Positions 42,261 through 51,830 are shown, numbered from the stretch's first letter. The stretch is DNA of 64,000 nt from Massilia sp. BSC265 (GCF_000740675.1 NZ_JPXI01000024.1:124001-188000); one strand, 5' to 3'. Made by a program: numbers and translations. Notes: generated by a model not told the origin, from the sequence alone.

Positions 42261-43667
42261 ATGGGAACGTATGATGAATCGACTGCCGGCTCTGAGCAAC
42301 GTTCCCTGATGGGTGACGAGAACAGTCACGGGGGCAGCCCTGGCAGCGTTCTGCGCGAGCAGGAACTGCATCACCGTATCGCCGTGCTCGAAGCCGAGCT
42401 GTCACATGCGCGCATCCTGGCGCGCGACCGCGAGCGCCTCGAAGAGCAGGTCAACCAGCTGCGCGAAGCCAACGAACACCTGGTCATGGCCACGGTCAGC
42501 GCGCAGTCGCTGCGCGACCTGGCCGAGGCCACCAACCGCCGCCAGACCGAATTCCTCGCCATGCTGGCGCATGAGCTGCGCAACCCGCTGGCGCCGCTGA
42601 GCATGTCGGCCAGCCTGCTGCAAAGCTTGGGCAGCGGGTCGGCTCATGGCGGCCGGCTCGCCCATGTAGCGGGCGTCGTGCGGCGCCAGGTCGACCAGAT
42701 GGCGCACCTGCTCGACGACCTGCTCGATGCCGCCCGCATCAGCAGCGGCAAGATCACGCTCCACGTCCGACCGCTGGCGCTGGCCGGGGCGCTCGACCAG
42801 GCCGTCGAAACGGTCGCCGGCCGCATCCGCGAACGCGGCCAGTCGCTGACGGTCGAGCTGCCGGAGGAGCAGATGATCATCGAAGGCGACCCGGTGCGCC
42901 TGACCCAGGTCTTCGCCAACCTGCTCGGCAATGCCTCCAAGTACACCGGCCACGGGGGGCGCATCGTGCTGCGCGCCTGGCGCGCGGGCGAGGAAGTCGT
43001 GGTCCAGGTGAGCGACAACGGCGCCGGCATCGCGCCCGAGATGCTGCCCCAGGTCTTCGACCTGTTCATGCAGGGCCCGCGTTCGCTGGCCCGTTCGGAA
43101 GGGGGGCTCGGTATCGGCCTGAACGTGGTGCGCAACCTGGTCGGCATGCACGGCGGCAGCGTGATGGCCGACAGCGCCGGGGAAGGACAGGGCAGCACCT
43201 TCACGGTGCGCCTGCCGCTGTCGGGCGCGAAGGCGCAGGTCGCCGAGATCCCCGTTGGCCCAAGCGCGGCCGAAGGCGCCTTCCGTATCCTGCTGGTCGA
43301 AGACAACGTCGATGCCTGCGATACCCTGCGGACGCTGCTGGAGCTGGCCGGGCACGAGGTCGCCATCGCCTACGATGGCCAGGCGGGCCTGGAGAAGGCG
43401 CAGGCGCGCGACTATGACGTCGTGATCTGCGACATCGGGCTGCCTGGCATCGATGGGCTGGAAATCATCGAGCGCCTGCGGCATGTGCGGGGGACGGACG
43501 CGGATGCCAAGCGCCCGTTCGCGATCGCGCTGTCGGGCTACGGCCAGGGCGAAGACCGCGAGCGCGCGCTCGACGCCGGCTTCGACCGCTACCTGGTCAA
43601 GCCGGCCGCGCCGGACACCCTGCTGGAACTGGTAGGCGAGGCGCGCGAGACCTTGCAGGGCGGCTGA
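42261..43667 (+). CDS. Soluble hybrid histidine kinase with C-terminal receiver
   Basis: A 468-residue cytoplasmic kinase without membrane segments. An N-terminal coiled coil (about 30-95) leads to the phospho-acceptor His104 in LAMLAHELRNPLAP. The ATPase domain has NLLGNASKYT, VSDNGAGIAPEM and GGLGIGLNVVRNLV. A receiver domain follows (about 345-465) with the acidic pair in LLVEDNVDA, the acceptor Asp391 (VVICDIGLPGIDG) and YLVKPA. It lacks PAS or other sensor domains, so the KaiC-like partner upstream is a candidate input. No response regulator with an output domain follows. Confidence 0.9.
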   Translation: MGTYDESTAGSEQRSLMGDENSHGGSPGSVLREQELHHRIAVLEAELSHARILARDRERLEEQVNQLREANEHLVMATVSAQSLRDLAEATNRRQTEFLAMLAHELRNPLAPLSMSASLLQSLGSGSAHGGRLAHVAGVVRRQVDQMAHLLDDLLDAARISSGKITLHVRPLALAGALDQAVETVAGRIRERGQSLTVELPEEQMIIEGDPVRLTQVFANLLGNASKYTGHGGRIVLRAWRAGEEVVVQVSDNGAGIAPEMLPQVFDLFMQGPRSLARSEGGLGIGLNVVRNLVGMHGGSVMADSAGEGQGSTFTVRLPLSGAKAQVAEIPVGPSAAEGAFRILLVEDNVDACDTLRTLLELAGHEVAIAYDGQAGLEKAQARDYDVVICDIGLPGIDGLEIIERLRHVRGTDADAKRPFAIALSGYGQGEDRERALDAGFDRYLVKPAAPDTLLELVGEARETLQGG

Positions 43668-43679
43668 TCCACCCCTGGC

Positions 43680-44891
43680 TCAGGACCGCAAGATGCGTTC
43701 GAGGCGACCCACTGCTTCCTCGATGCGTTCCAGGCGCGTGGCGTACGAGAAGCGCACGTGCCTTGCGGGCGCGGCAAAACCGAAATCATCCCCCGGCACG
43801 ATCGCCACATGCGCGTCGCGCAGCACCGACCACGCAAAGGCGGTGCTGTCGCCGGCGTGCCGGTGCGGAAGGGCGCTGATGTCCGCGTACACGTAAAAGG
43901 CGCCGTCCGGCATCACCGGCACCTGGAAACCGAGTTCGCGCAGCCCGGGAACGAGATAATCGCGGCGGCGCTGGAATTCGCCCCGGCGTTCTTCGTAGAT
44001 GCCGAGCGCTTCGGGCGTGAAGCAGGCCAGGGCTGCCTGCTGGGCCACGGTCGGGGCGCAGATGAACAGGTTCTGCGCCAGTTTCTCGAACGTGGACACC
44101 AGCGCATCGGGCACCACCAGCCAGCCCAGGCGCCAGCCGGTCATGCTGAAGTATTTCGAGAAGCTGTTGACGGTGATGACGTCCGGGTCGAGCGCCAGGC
44201 TGCTTACCGGCTTGTGGTCGTACGACAATCCCTGGTAGATCTCGTCGATGATGGCGAAGCCGCCGCGGGCGCGGACGGCGGCAAGCATCTCGCGCAACTG
44301 CTCGGGCGTCATCGAGGTGCCGGTCGGGTTCGAGGGCGAAGCGACCAGCACGCCGCGCGAGCGTTCGCCCCAGTGTTCGTTGACGTGGGCAGCACTGAGC
44401 TGGTAACGGTCTTCGCTGGACGCGGGCACCAGTACCGGCTTGCCGCCGAAGGCAGAGACGAAGTGGCGGTTGCAGGGGTAGCAGGGGTCCGGCATCAGGA
44501 CCTCGTCGCCGTCGGCCACCAGTGCGGCGCAGGCCAGCAGCAGGCCGGCGGAAGCACCTGCGGTCACCACGATGCGGCGCGGGTCGATGTCGAGGCCGTG
44601 GACCGCCGCGTAGTGGCCGGCGATCGCTTCACGCAGCTCGCGCAGGCCGAGCGAATCGGTGTACTGGGTCACGCCGCCCTTGATGGCTTCCATGGCCGCA
44701 TGGGCGACGATGTCGGGGGCGGTGAAATCGGGTTCGCCGACGCTCATGCTGATGACGTCGACGCCGCTGCGCTTCATTTCGCCGGCGGCTTTCACCATTT
44801 CCATGACGCGGAATGGTTCGATGGCGTGGACGCGCTGGGCGACCTGGAGCGCGCGCAGGGTGTGGGAATCGGGTAAGTTTAGAGCTGACAT
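43680..44891 (-). CDS. PLP-dependent aminotransferase (class I/II)
   Basis: A 403-residue fold-type I aminotransferase similar to AlaA/AspC-like enzymes. The PLP Lys246 is in TVNSFSKYFSMTGWRLGW; the phosphate-binding ASPSNPTGT and the substrate/PLP residues IIDEIYQGL are present, as is the conserved Arg in HVRFSYAT. The N-terminal stretch DVISMSVGEPDFTAP is typical. ATG at 44891 begins MSALNLPDS. Donor and acceptor cannot be told from sequence alone. Copy B of the hairpin repeat lies upstream. Confidence 0.88.
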   Translation of the reverse strand: MSALNLPDSHTLRALQVAQRVHAIEPFRVMEMVKAAGEMKRSGVDVISMSVGEPDFTAPDIVAHAAMEAIKGGVTQYTDSLGLRELREAIAGHYAAVHGLDIDPRRIVVTAGASAGLLLACAALVADGDEVLMPDPCYPCNRHFVSAFGGKPVLVPASSEDRYQLSAAHVNEHWGERSRGVLVASPSNPTGTSMTPEQLREMLAAVRARGGFAIIDEIYQGLSYDHKPVSSLALDPDVITVNSFSKYFSMTGWRLGWLVVPDALVSTFEKLAQNLFICAPTVAQQAALACFTPEALGIYEERRGEFQRRRDYLVPGLRELGFQVPVMPDGAFYVYADISALPHRHAGDSTAFAWSVLRDAHVAIVPGDDFGFAAPARHVRFSYATRLERIEEAVGRLERILRS

Positions 44892-44925
44892 GCTGGAATC
44901 CGTGAAGGCTGATTCGCAATGATAC

Positions 44926-45036
44926 CGTAGGGTGGGCGGGTTTCCCGCCCACGCGCTCAAATCAGGCTGGAGCAGCCTGTGCGCTTGTTCAACCGGTACC
45001 TATCGCCGCGTGGGCAGGAGACCTGCCCACCCTACG
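44926..45036. repeat. GTAGGGTGGGC hairpin repeat, copy B
   Basis: A complete copy: left half CGTAGGGTGGGCGGG-TTT-CCCGCCCACGCG, a ~50-base middle, and right half CGCCGCGTGGGCAGG-AGA-CCTGCCCACCCTACG in inverted orientation. Each half is itself a hairpin. It lies between two minus-strand genes. Confidence 0.85.
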
Positions 45037-45054
45037 GGTTCGCGCGTGCCCGGA

Positions 45055-46569
45055 TTACTGGTGCGCGTGGTGCGTGGCCGTCAGCTTGCGCATCAGCGGC
45101 AAGGCCGCCAGCGCAATCAGGGTGCACGCAATCGCCGCGATCCCCAGCTTGTTGAACAGGCTCGTGTACACGGGCAGCGTCTGCAGCGGATCGCTCATGC
45201 CCTCCGGCACGGCGGCCAGGTTGGCCACCACGCCGCCCAGGTATTGCGAAATGCCGACGCCGACATAGTAGGCGCCCATCATGAAGCCGCCCATGCGCGC
45301 CGGCACGTAGCGGGCGATCATGGCCAGGCCCAGGCCGCTCACCAGGAGTTCGCCCAGCGAGTACAGGCCGTAGCCGGCGATCATGATCCACGACGAGGTC
45401 AGCCCGTTCACGGCGAAGGCGCCCGCCACGCCGTAGGTGAAGAAGCCGGCCGCCACCACCGCGAAGCCGAGGGCGAACTTGGCGGCGATCGACAGGTCTT
45501 TGCCGCTGCTGCCGGCGCGGGTGTAGATCCAGGCCAGCACCGGGCTCAGCACCATGATCCAGATGGCGTTGAGCGCCTGGAACTGCGCCGGCGACCAGGT
45601 CCACAGATGGGCGCCGAGCATGGTGAACTCCAGGTCGACGTTACGCAGCGCGAACAGCGACAGCGAGGTCGACATCTGCTGGTAGAAGATGAAGAAGAAC
45701 ACGGTCTGCAGCGTCAGCACCAGGGCCGCGATCAGGCCGGCGCGTTCGCTCGGCTGGCTGGTGCGGATCAGGTGGAAGAAGATGCCGAGCACGACGAAGC
45801 CCGCCACGTAGACGAAGGCGCGCGCCAGCTCGCGGTATTCGAGGATGACGGCCGAGGCGGCGACGGCGACCACGCCGCCGGCCAGCACGGCCAGCAGCTT
45901 CGTTTTCTGCAGCGGCCGGGCGTCCGGCGGCGAGCCGATGTGGGCGACGGTCTTGCGCAGCACGCCGACAGTCAGCAGGCCGATCGTCAGGCCGACGCTG
46001 CACACGGCGAAAGCCACGTGCCAGCCCAGGTTGCCGCCGTAGGCCGCGTTGACGTAGTCCTTGATCCAGGGCGTGGCCAGCATCGAGAAGGTCGAGCCGA
46101 CGTTCACGGCCATGTAATACATGGTAAAGGCGCTGTCCATCTTGGAATCGTCGCCTTCGTAGATCTTGCGCACCAGGTTGGCGGTGTTCGGCTTGAACAG
46201 GCCGTTGCCGACCACGATCACGCCCAGCGCCGAGAAGGTCATCCAGGTATTCGTCGTCGGCACGGCCATCAGCGCGTAGCCGAGGGTGAGGATGAGGGCG
46301 CCCAGGATCATGCAGCGCCGCGTGCCCAGCACCTGGTCGCCGACCCAGCCGCCGATGGCCGGGGCCACGTAGATCAGCGCGGCCGCGGCGCCCCATACCA
46401 GGTTGGCGCGGCTGTCCTCGAAACCGAGGCGCTGCACCATGAAATACACGATCAGCGCCTGCATGCCGTAATAGCCGAAGCGCTCCCACAATTCGATCAG
46501 GGCCACCGTGAGGAAGGAGCGGGTCTGGCTCACGGGGTGAGCCGCTTGTGGCGGCATGTCGTTCTTCAT
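45055..46569 (-). CDS. POT/PTR-family proton-coupled peptide transporter
   Basis: A 504-residue inner-membrane transporter of the major facilitator superfamily that takes up di- and tripeptides with protons. The family signature ELWERFGYYGMQALIVYFMV is near residue 27, and FTMYYMAVNVGSTFSMLATP is the second POT signature. About 14 membrane segments are seen. AAGGGAAAG precedes ATG 46569. It resembles DtpA/DtpB-like transporters; specificity is not evident. Confidence 0.92.
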   Translation of the reverse strand: MKNDMPPQAAHPVSQTRSFLTVALIELWERFGYYGMQALIVYFMVQRLGFEDSRANLVWGAAAALIYVAPAIGGWVGDQVLGTRRCMILGALILTLGYALMAVPTTNTWMTFSALGVIVVGNGLFKPNTANLVRKIYEGDDSKMDSAFTMYYMAVNVGSTFSMLATPWIKDYVNAAYGGNLGWHVAFAVCSVGLTIGLLTVGVLRKTVAHIGSPPDARPLQKTKLLAVLAGGVVAVAASAVILEYRELARAFVYVAGFVVLGIFFHLIRTSQPSERAGLIAALVLTLQTVFFFIFYQQMSTSLSLFALRNVDLEFTMLGAHLWTWSPAQFQALNAIWIMVLSPVLAWIYTRAGSSGKDLSIAAKFALGFAVVAAGFFTYGVAGAFAVNGLTSSWIMIAGYGLYSLGELLVSGLGLAMIARYVPARMGGFMMGAYYVGVGISQYLGGVVANLAAVPEGMSDPLQTLPVYTSLFNKLGIAAIACTLIALAALPLMRKLTATHHAHQ

Positions 46570-46636
46570 GTCTTTCCCTTGTAAGGACGGCCTGCTCAGG
46601 TGCGGCACGGATGGGCGATCCTACGCGAGGCGCATG

Positions 46637-46677
46637 CAAGATGCAATCTTGACAGGTGTTGGTGCCAATGAGATACC
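46637..46677 (+). promoter_or_regulatory. Putative promoter with an overlapping palindrome
   Basis: A perfect -35 TTGACA (46649-46654) is followed 17 bases on by GATACC, a weak -10, pointing to the amidohydrolase gene. The palindrome CAAGAT-GCA-ATCTTG (46637-46651) overlaps the -35, as an operator would. Confidence 0.5.
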
Positions 46678-46730
46678 ATGGCGGTTTGCCCGGCCCAAAG
46701 GCACCGGCAATTTTCGCGCGAGGTATATGT

Positions 46731-47708
46731 ATGAAGCGTCTTCCCGTCCTGTGCTGCGCTGCCATGGCGTTTGCATGGAGCCTCCCGGTTGGCGCGGCGC
46801 CAGCAGTGCTGGCGCCGCGCGCGCCCATTCCGACGCCCGTTGCGACGCCGGTGGCAGACCATCACCAGCATGTCTACAGCCCGGCGGCGGCGGCCTTCAT
46901 GTCGGCCACGAGCGCCATGCGCCCGGTGTCCGCGCAAGACCTGATTCCCCAGCTCGACGCAGCCGGCATCGAACGTGCCGCGGTGCTGTCGGTCGCCTAC
47001 GTCTACGGGCAGCCGGCGCGCACGCTGGAGGAGGAATATGCGCGGGTGCGTGCCGAGAACGATTGGGTCGCGCGCCAGGCCGCCGAGTACCCGGAGCGGC
47101 TGGTGGCGCTATGCAGCGTCGATCCGCTCAAGGACTATGCGCTGGCTGAACTGGCACGCTGCGCCGCCAGTCCGGAATTCGGGCGCGGCATCAAGCTGCA
47201 GCCGGCCGCCGGCGGTGTCCAGCTGGATGATCCGGAGCAGGTCGAGCGCCTGCGCCGCGTGTTCCGCTCGGCCAATGCGCGCGGCATGGCCATCGTGCTG
47301 CAGCTGCGCGAAACCGGGGTGCGCGAGGCGCGCCTGCTGGTCGACCAGCTGTTGCCGCATGCTCCCGGCGTTCCGGTGCAGGTGGCGTATTCGGGTGAGG
47401 GTGAAGCGTCTCCGCAGCTCGCCGCATTGGGGGTGCTGGCCGACGCTGCGGCGCGCCAGGATCCGCGCATGCGCCACGTCTGGGTCGATGTCGCGGCCTT
47501 CGCCCGCCCGGGCCTGTCGGCCGCGGACGCACGCCGCCTGGTGCGCCGCCTGCGCCAGGTCGGCATGGAGCGCGTCCTGTACGGCTCCGACGCCGAGATC
47601 GGCGCGGACGTGGGCCCGCGCGAGGCCTGGGCCGCCTTCCGCAGCTTGCCGCTCACCGATGCCGAAGCGGCGCGCGTGGCGAACAACGTCATGCCCTATC
47701 TGCGCTGA
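46731..47708 (+). CDS. Amidohydrolase-family protein, exported
   Basis: A 325-residue protein with a signal peptide (LPVLCCAAMAFAWSLPVGAA). TIM-barrel amidohydrolase of the amidohydrolase-2 group (related to 2-pyrone-4,6-dicarboxylate lactonase and aminocarboxymuconate decarboxylase). Metal-binding VADHHQHVY is near residue 42, RGIKLQPAAGG in the middle, and RVLYGSDAEIG near the C-terminus provides the last acidic ligand. Substrate unknown. The frame stays open upstream, but ATG 46731 places the signal peptide at the N-terminus. Confidence 0.8.
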   Translation: MKRLPVLCCAAMAFAWSLPVGAAPAVLAPRAPIPTPVATPVADHHQHVYSPAAAAFMSATSAMRPVSAQDLIPQLDAAGIERAAVLSVAYVYGQPARTLEEEYARVRAENDWVARQAAEYPERLVALCSVDPLKDYALAELARCAASPEFGRGIKLQPAAGGVQLDDPEQVERLRRVFRSANARGMAIVLQLRETGVREARLLVDQLLPHAPGVPVQVAYSGEGEASPQLAALGVLADAAARQDPRMRHVWVDVAAFARPGLSAADARRLVRRLRQVGMERVLYGSDAEIGADVGPREAWAAFRSLPLTDAEAARVANNVMPYLR

Positions 47709-47862
47709 GCCGAGCCGGGCCGGGCCGGCGTCACGCAGCTGACCCGGCCTGTCTCCGGTTTCCTGCCCCATATGTGCGCGCCCTAACCGAAGGACGCGCC
47801 TGCTTCCCGAACACTAGCTGGATGTGCACAGGCAGCATGTGCGTCCACGGAGAGGCAAGCGG

Positions 47863-49290
47863 ATGACTCAGGTAACGGTGGTGGGAGGAGGGCTGGCGGG
47901 ACTGGCCTGCGCGGTGGGGCTGGCGGACCACGGAATCGCGGTGACGGTAGTCGAGCGCTCGGAGCGGCTGGGCGGCCGCGCCAGTTGCTGGCGCGAACCG
48001 GTCACCGGCGACGTGGTCGACATCGGCCCGCACATCTTCCATTCCGAATACCACAACATGCTGGCGCTGCTCGAGCGCCTCGGCACCCGCGACCTGATCT
48101 GCTGGCAGCCTGGCAAGGTACTGACGGTGGCCAGCAAGCCGAAGCCGACCGTCCTGCGCCACTGGCCGCTGCCGGCGCCGCTCAGCCTCGGCCCCAGCAT
48201 CTTCGGCGCCCCGGGCCTGGGCATGCAGGACTACCTGTCGATGCTGCCGACAGGCTGGCGCGGCATGCGTTTCGGCGAGGAGCAGGTAGCAAGGCTCGAC
48301 CGCATCTCCGGCCTCGATTACTTCCGCTCGCTGGGCGTGACCGAAGACCTGATCGACTGGTGGTGGCGCTTCGCGTCCATGGTGGTCACCAACGTGCCGC
48401 TCGAACGCGTGTCGGCCGCCTCGCTGATGCGCATCCACGCCCAGCTGAGCGGCTATCGCGGCCTGCACTTCGGCTTTGCCAAGGTCGGCCTGGGCGAACT
48501 GTACACGCAGCAGGCAACGCGCGTCATCGAGCGCGCCGGCGGCAGGGTGATCAAGGGCAGGGGCGTGGCCTACCTTTCCGGCCGTGAGCGGGTCGATGGC
48601 GTGGTGCTGGCCGACGGCACGCACATCCCGGCGCAGCAGGTGGTGAGCGCCGTGCCGCCGCAGGACCTCGCCCTGGCGCTGCCGTCCGGTTGGCGGGGGC
48701 GGGCCCCGTTCCACGTGCTGCCGCGCTTCGAGCCCAGCCCCTATGTCTGCGTCTATCTCTGGTTCGACCGTGACATCAAGGCCGAGCGCTTCGCCTCGCA
48801 CCTGTGGTCCCCGGGCCGCCTGAACTACGATTTCTACGACCTGTCCCAGATCCGGCAGGGCTGGCGGGGCCGTCCGACGGTCATCGCCAGCAACATCATC
48901 TACAGCCACCGCGCGCACCACCTGAGCGACGACGAGATCGTGCGCCGCACGGTCGACGAGCTGGCCGAGATCGCGCCGCGCGCCGCCCGCGCGCGCCTGC
49001 TGCACGCCGACGTGCACCGGGTGCCGATGGCAATCCCGTGCCCGACCGTTGGCTTCGAGGGCATGCGGCTGCCGGCCCGTTCGCCGATTCCAGGCCTGAC
49101 CCTGGCGGGCGACTGGACCCGCACCGTGATGCCGTGCACGATGGAGGGTGCGACGAAGTCCGGCTACATCGCCGCCGAGGAAGTACTTCAAGAACGCGGC
49201 ATCCGCGCCCGGCTCGCCATCGAAACCCGCATGTACGACGACATTGCCGGACTCGTGCGGGCTACCGTGCGGGGACGTACCATCCCCTGA
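47863..49290 (+). CDS. FAD-dependent amine oxidase/desaturase-family protein
   Basis: A 475-residue flavoprotein. The Rossmann FAD fingerprint is VTVVGGGLAGLACAVGLADH with the E of VVERSERLGGRAS. The C-terminal ATGC-like flavin motif reads GLTLAGDWTRTVMPCTMEGA. Similar to the phytoene desaturase/HpnE (squalene-associated) group, which acts on carotenoid or hopanoid precursors, but no isoprenoid genes are adjacent. ATG at 47863 is preceded by AGAGG. The stop is followed by an AT-rich gap before the GH31 gene. Confidence 0.85.
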   Translation: MTQVTVVGGGLAGLACAVGLADHGIAVTVVERSERLGGRASCWREPVTGDVVDIGPHIFHSEYHNMLALLERLGTRDLICWQPGKVLTVASKPKPTVLRHWPLPAPLSLGPSIFGAPGLGMQDYLSMLPTGWRGMRFGEEQVARLDRISGLDYFRSLGVTEDLIDWWWRFASMVVTNVPLERVSAASLMRIHAQLSGYRGLHFGFAKVGLGELYTQQATRVIERAGGRVIKGRGVAYLSGRERVDGVVLADGTHIPAQQVVSAVPPQDLALALPSGWRGRAPFHVLPRFEPSPYVCVYLWFDRDIKAERFASHLWSPGRLNYDFYDLSQIRQGWRGRPTVIASNIIYSHRAHHLSDDEIVRRTVDELAEIAPRAARARLLHADVHRVPMAIPCPTVGFEGMRLPARSPIPGLTLAGDWTRTVMPCTMEGATKSGYIAAEEVLQERGIRARLAIETRMYDDIAGLVRATVRGRTIP

Positions 49291-49391
49291 ATCAGCCCGA
49301 CACGGCTGTAATTTAATTACATTGCCACTTTTTCAGCTCGCGAATTTCTGTCATGCTCTCGGTTGCGTCCAATGACAACAACCGAGACCCA

Positions 49392-51779
49392 ATGACGAAA
49401 ACCACGATCGCCCGGCTCCTCCTGTGCCTCATGGCCAGCCCGCTCGCTCACGCCCAGAACGCCGAGCGCCAGCTGCAAGGCCATGCCCTCAACCAGAACA
49501 CCCTGGAGCTGGCCACCAGCGACGGCCGCTACCTGATCAAGCCTTACTCGGCCCATGTGGTCGAGACCACCTTCATCCCGAACGGCCAGCAACGCGACCC
49601 GGCCTCGCACGCGGTGGTGCTGCCGCCCTCCGGCGTCGGGGCGAGCCTGAAGGCCGAAGGCAGCCGGATCGAGCTGGCGACAGCGGGCATCACCGTCGTC
49701 GTCGACAAGCAACCCTTCCGCATCAGCTACCTGTACAAGGGCAAGCCACTGGTGGCGGAGAAGGGCGGCTACGCCAAGGGCGACAAGCTCGAGACCATCG
49801 AATTCGCGCTGGAAGACGGCGAAGCCCTGTACGGCGCCGGCGCCCGCGCGGTCGGCATGAACCGCCGCGGCAACCGCTTCCAGCTCTACAACAAGGCCGA
49901 CTACGGCTATGGCAAGACCTCGCAGCTGCTGAACTACACGATCCCGGTCGCGCTGTCGTCGAAGAAGTACGCGATCCACTTCGACAACCCGCAGGTCGGC
50001 TACCTCGACTTCGACAGCCGCAAGGACGGCACGCTGCGCTACGAAGTGATCGGCGGGCGCAAGACCTACCAGGTGGTGGCCGGCGACAGCTGGCCTGAGG
50101 TCATGGCCAACTACACGAGCCTGACCGGACGCCAGCCGCTGCCGCCGCGCTGGGCCTTCGGCAACTTCGCGAGCCGCTTCGGCTACAAGACCGAAGCCGA
50201 GACGCGCGCCGTGGTGGACCGTTTCGCGGCCGAGAAGATTCCGCTCGACGCCGTCGTGCTCGACCTGTACTGGTTCGGCAAGGACATCAAGGGCACGATG
50301 GGCAACCTGGCCTGGGACCGCGACAGCTTCCCGAACGCCGAGAAGATGATGGCCGACTTCAAGCGGAAGGGCGTGAAGACCATCGTCATCACCGAGCCGT
50401 TCGTCCTGACGACTTCGAAGCGCTGGCAGGAAGCGGTGCAGCAGAAGGTGCTGGCAACGGACGACACGGGCAAGCCCGCCACCTACGACTTCTACTTCGG
50501 GAACACGGGTCTCATCGACCTGTACACCCAGCAGGGCCGCGACTGGTTCTGGAACATCTACAAGGAACTGAAGAACGGCGGCGTGGGCGGCTGGTGGGGC
50601 GACCTGGGCGAGCCGGAACTGCATCCGTCCTGGGTGCGGCACGGTGGGGGCAAAACCGCGGACCAGGTCCACAACGTCTACGGCCACGACTGGGCGCGCC
50701 TGATCGCGGAAGGCTACGCGCGCGACTACCCGGACGAGCGCCCCTTCATCCTGATGCGCGCCGGCTATTCGGGCTCGCAGCGCTTCGGCATGATCCCCTG
50801 GTCGGGCGACGTCAGCCGCGGCTGGGGCGGATTGCAGTCGCAGATGGAGATCTCGCTCCAGATGGGCATGCAAGGCCTGGGCTACATGCACTCGGACCTG
50901 GGCGGCTTCGCCGGCCCGGTGCTGGACGATGAGCTTTACGTGCGCTGGCTCCAGTACGGCGTGTTCCAGCCGATCTTCCGCCCGCACGCGCAGGCCGAGG
51001 TGCCGCCGGAGCCGGTGTTCCGCTCCGAGCGCACCAAGGTACTGGCACGCGAGGCGGTCTGGCTGCGCTACGCCATGCTGCCGTATAACTACACGCTCGG
51101 CTTCGACAACAGCCAGACCGGCATGCCGCTGATGCGCCCGGTGCTGTTCGAGGAAGACGAGGCCACCGCCATGTCGTCGACCTACCTGTGGGGGCCTGAT
51201 TTCCTGGTGGCCCCGATCGTGGAGCCGGGCGCGACCCGCAAGGAAGTCCACTTCCCGGGCAAGGACAGTGTCTGGTTCGACTTCCACACCGGCGAGAAGC
51301 ACCGCGGCGGCATCACGGAGGTGGTGAAGCCGGTCGAGGCGCACATCCCGGTGTACGTGCGCGCCGGCGCCTTCGTCCCGATGGCCAAGGTGGTGCAGAC
51401 CACGCGCGACTACTCGACCCGGAACATCGACCTGCACTACTACCACGACGCCAGCGTGGCGGGCGGCGAGGGCAAGATGTACGACGACGACGGCGAGACG
51501 GCCGACGCCTATGCCAAGGGCAAGTACGAGATCGTGCGCTTCGCCAGCCGCTACGCCGATGGCAAGCTCGAGATCGGCCTGCGGACCGAAACCGGCAAGG
51601 CGCAGCCCCCAAGCGAGCGCGGCTTCTCGCTCAAGGTGCACAACGTCGCGGCGAAACCGCGCGCGGTGACGGTGGACGGGCGCGCCGTGGCCTTCAGCTG
51701 GAACAGCCGCCACAAGCTGCTGGAAGTGCCGCTGGCCGCGCGCAAGCAGCCATCGGCGCAGGTGGCGATCACACTGTAA
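49392..51779 (+). CDS. Glycoside hydrolase family 31 enzyme, Agd31B-like
   Basis: A 795-residue exported alpha-glucan-active enzyme. The signal peptide is ARLLLCLMASPLAHA. After an N-terminal beta-sandwich (to about 225), the catalytic barrel has the nucleophile Asp404 in GGWWGDLGEPELH and the acid/base Asp473 in IPWSGDVSRGW. A C-terminal DUF5110-type beta domain follows (YHDASVAGGEGKMYDDDGET). The spacing and the GDLGEPE text are like the alpha-transglucosylase Agd31B of Cellvibrio, so transglucosylation of maltodextrins is possible; simple alpha-glucosidase is the alternative. Start at 49392 is chosen for the signal peptide; there is no strong Shine-Dalgarno sequence. Confidence 0.88.
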   Translation: MTKTTIARLLLCLMASPLAHAQNAERQLQGHALNQNTLELATSDGRYLIKPYSAHVVETTFIPNGQQRDPASHAVVLPPSGVGASLKAEGSRIELATAGITVVVDKQPFRISYLYKGKPLVAEKGGYAKGDKLETIEFALEDGEALYGAGARAVGMNRRGNRFQLYNKADYGYGKTSQLLNYTIPVALSSKKYAIHFDNPQVGYLDFDSRKDGTLRYEVIGGRKTYQVVAGDSWPEVMANYTSLTGRQPLPPRWAFGNFASRFGYKTEAETRAVVDRFAAEKIPLDAVVLDLYWFGKDIKGTMGNLAWDRDSFPNAEKMMADFKRKGVKTIVITEPFVLTTSKRWQEAVQQKVLATDDTGKPATYDFYFGNTGLIDLYTQQGRDWFWNIYKELKNGGVGGWWGDLGEPELHPSWVRHGGGKTADQVHNVYGHDWARLIAEGYARDYPDERPFILMRAGYSGSQRFGMIPWSGDVSRGWGGLQSQMEISLQMGMQGLGYMHSDLGGFAGPVLDDELYVRWLQYGVFQPIFRPHAQAEVPPEPVFRSERTKVLAREAVWLRYAMLPYNYTLGFDNSQTGMPLMRPVLFEEDEATAMSSTYLWGPDFLVAPIVEPGATRKEVHFPGKDSVWFDFHTGEKHRGGITEVVKPVEAHIPVYVRAGAFVPMAKVVQTTRDYSTRNIDLHYYHDASVAGGEGKMYDDDGETADAYAKGKYEIVRFASRYADGKLEIGLRTETGKAQPPSERGFSLKVHNVAAKPRAVTVDGRAVAFSWNSRHKLLEVPLAARKQPSAQVAITL

Positions 51780-51830
51780 ACAGTGACGTAAAGCGCCTAC
51801 CGTACATCGGGTCTTCCGTCGATCCGATAG

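Noticed and set aside
38277..45036. CRISPR array from the repeated GTGGGC motifs
   Set aside because: Copies are kilobases apart, palindromic and without spacers; they are dispersed hairpin repeats.
44926..45036. Insertion sequence or MITE with target-site duplication
   Set aside because: No transposase in the window and no convincing flanking duplication around the copies; mobility cannot be supported.
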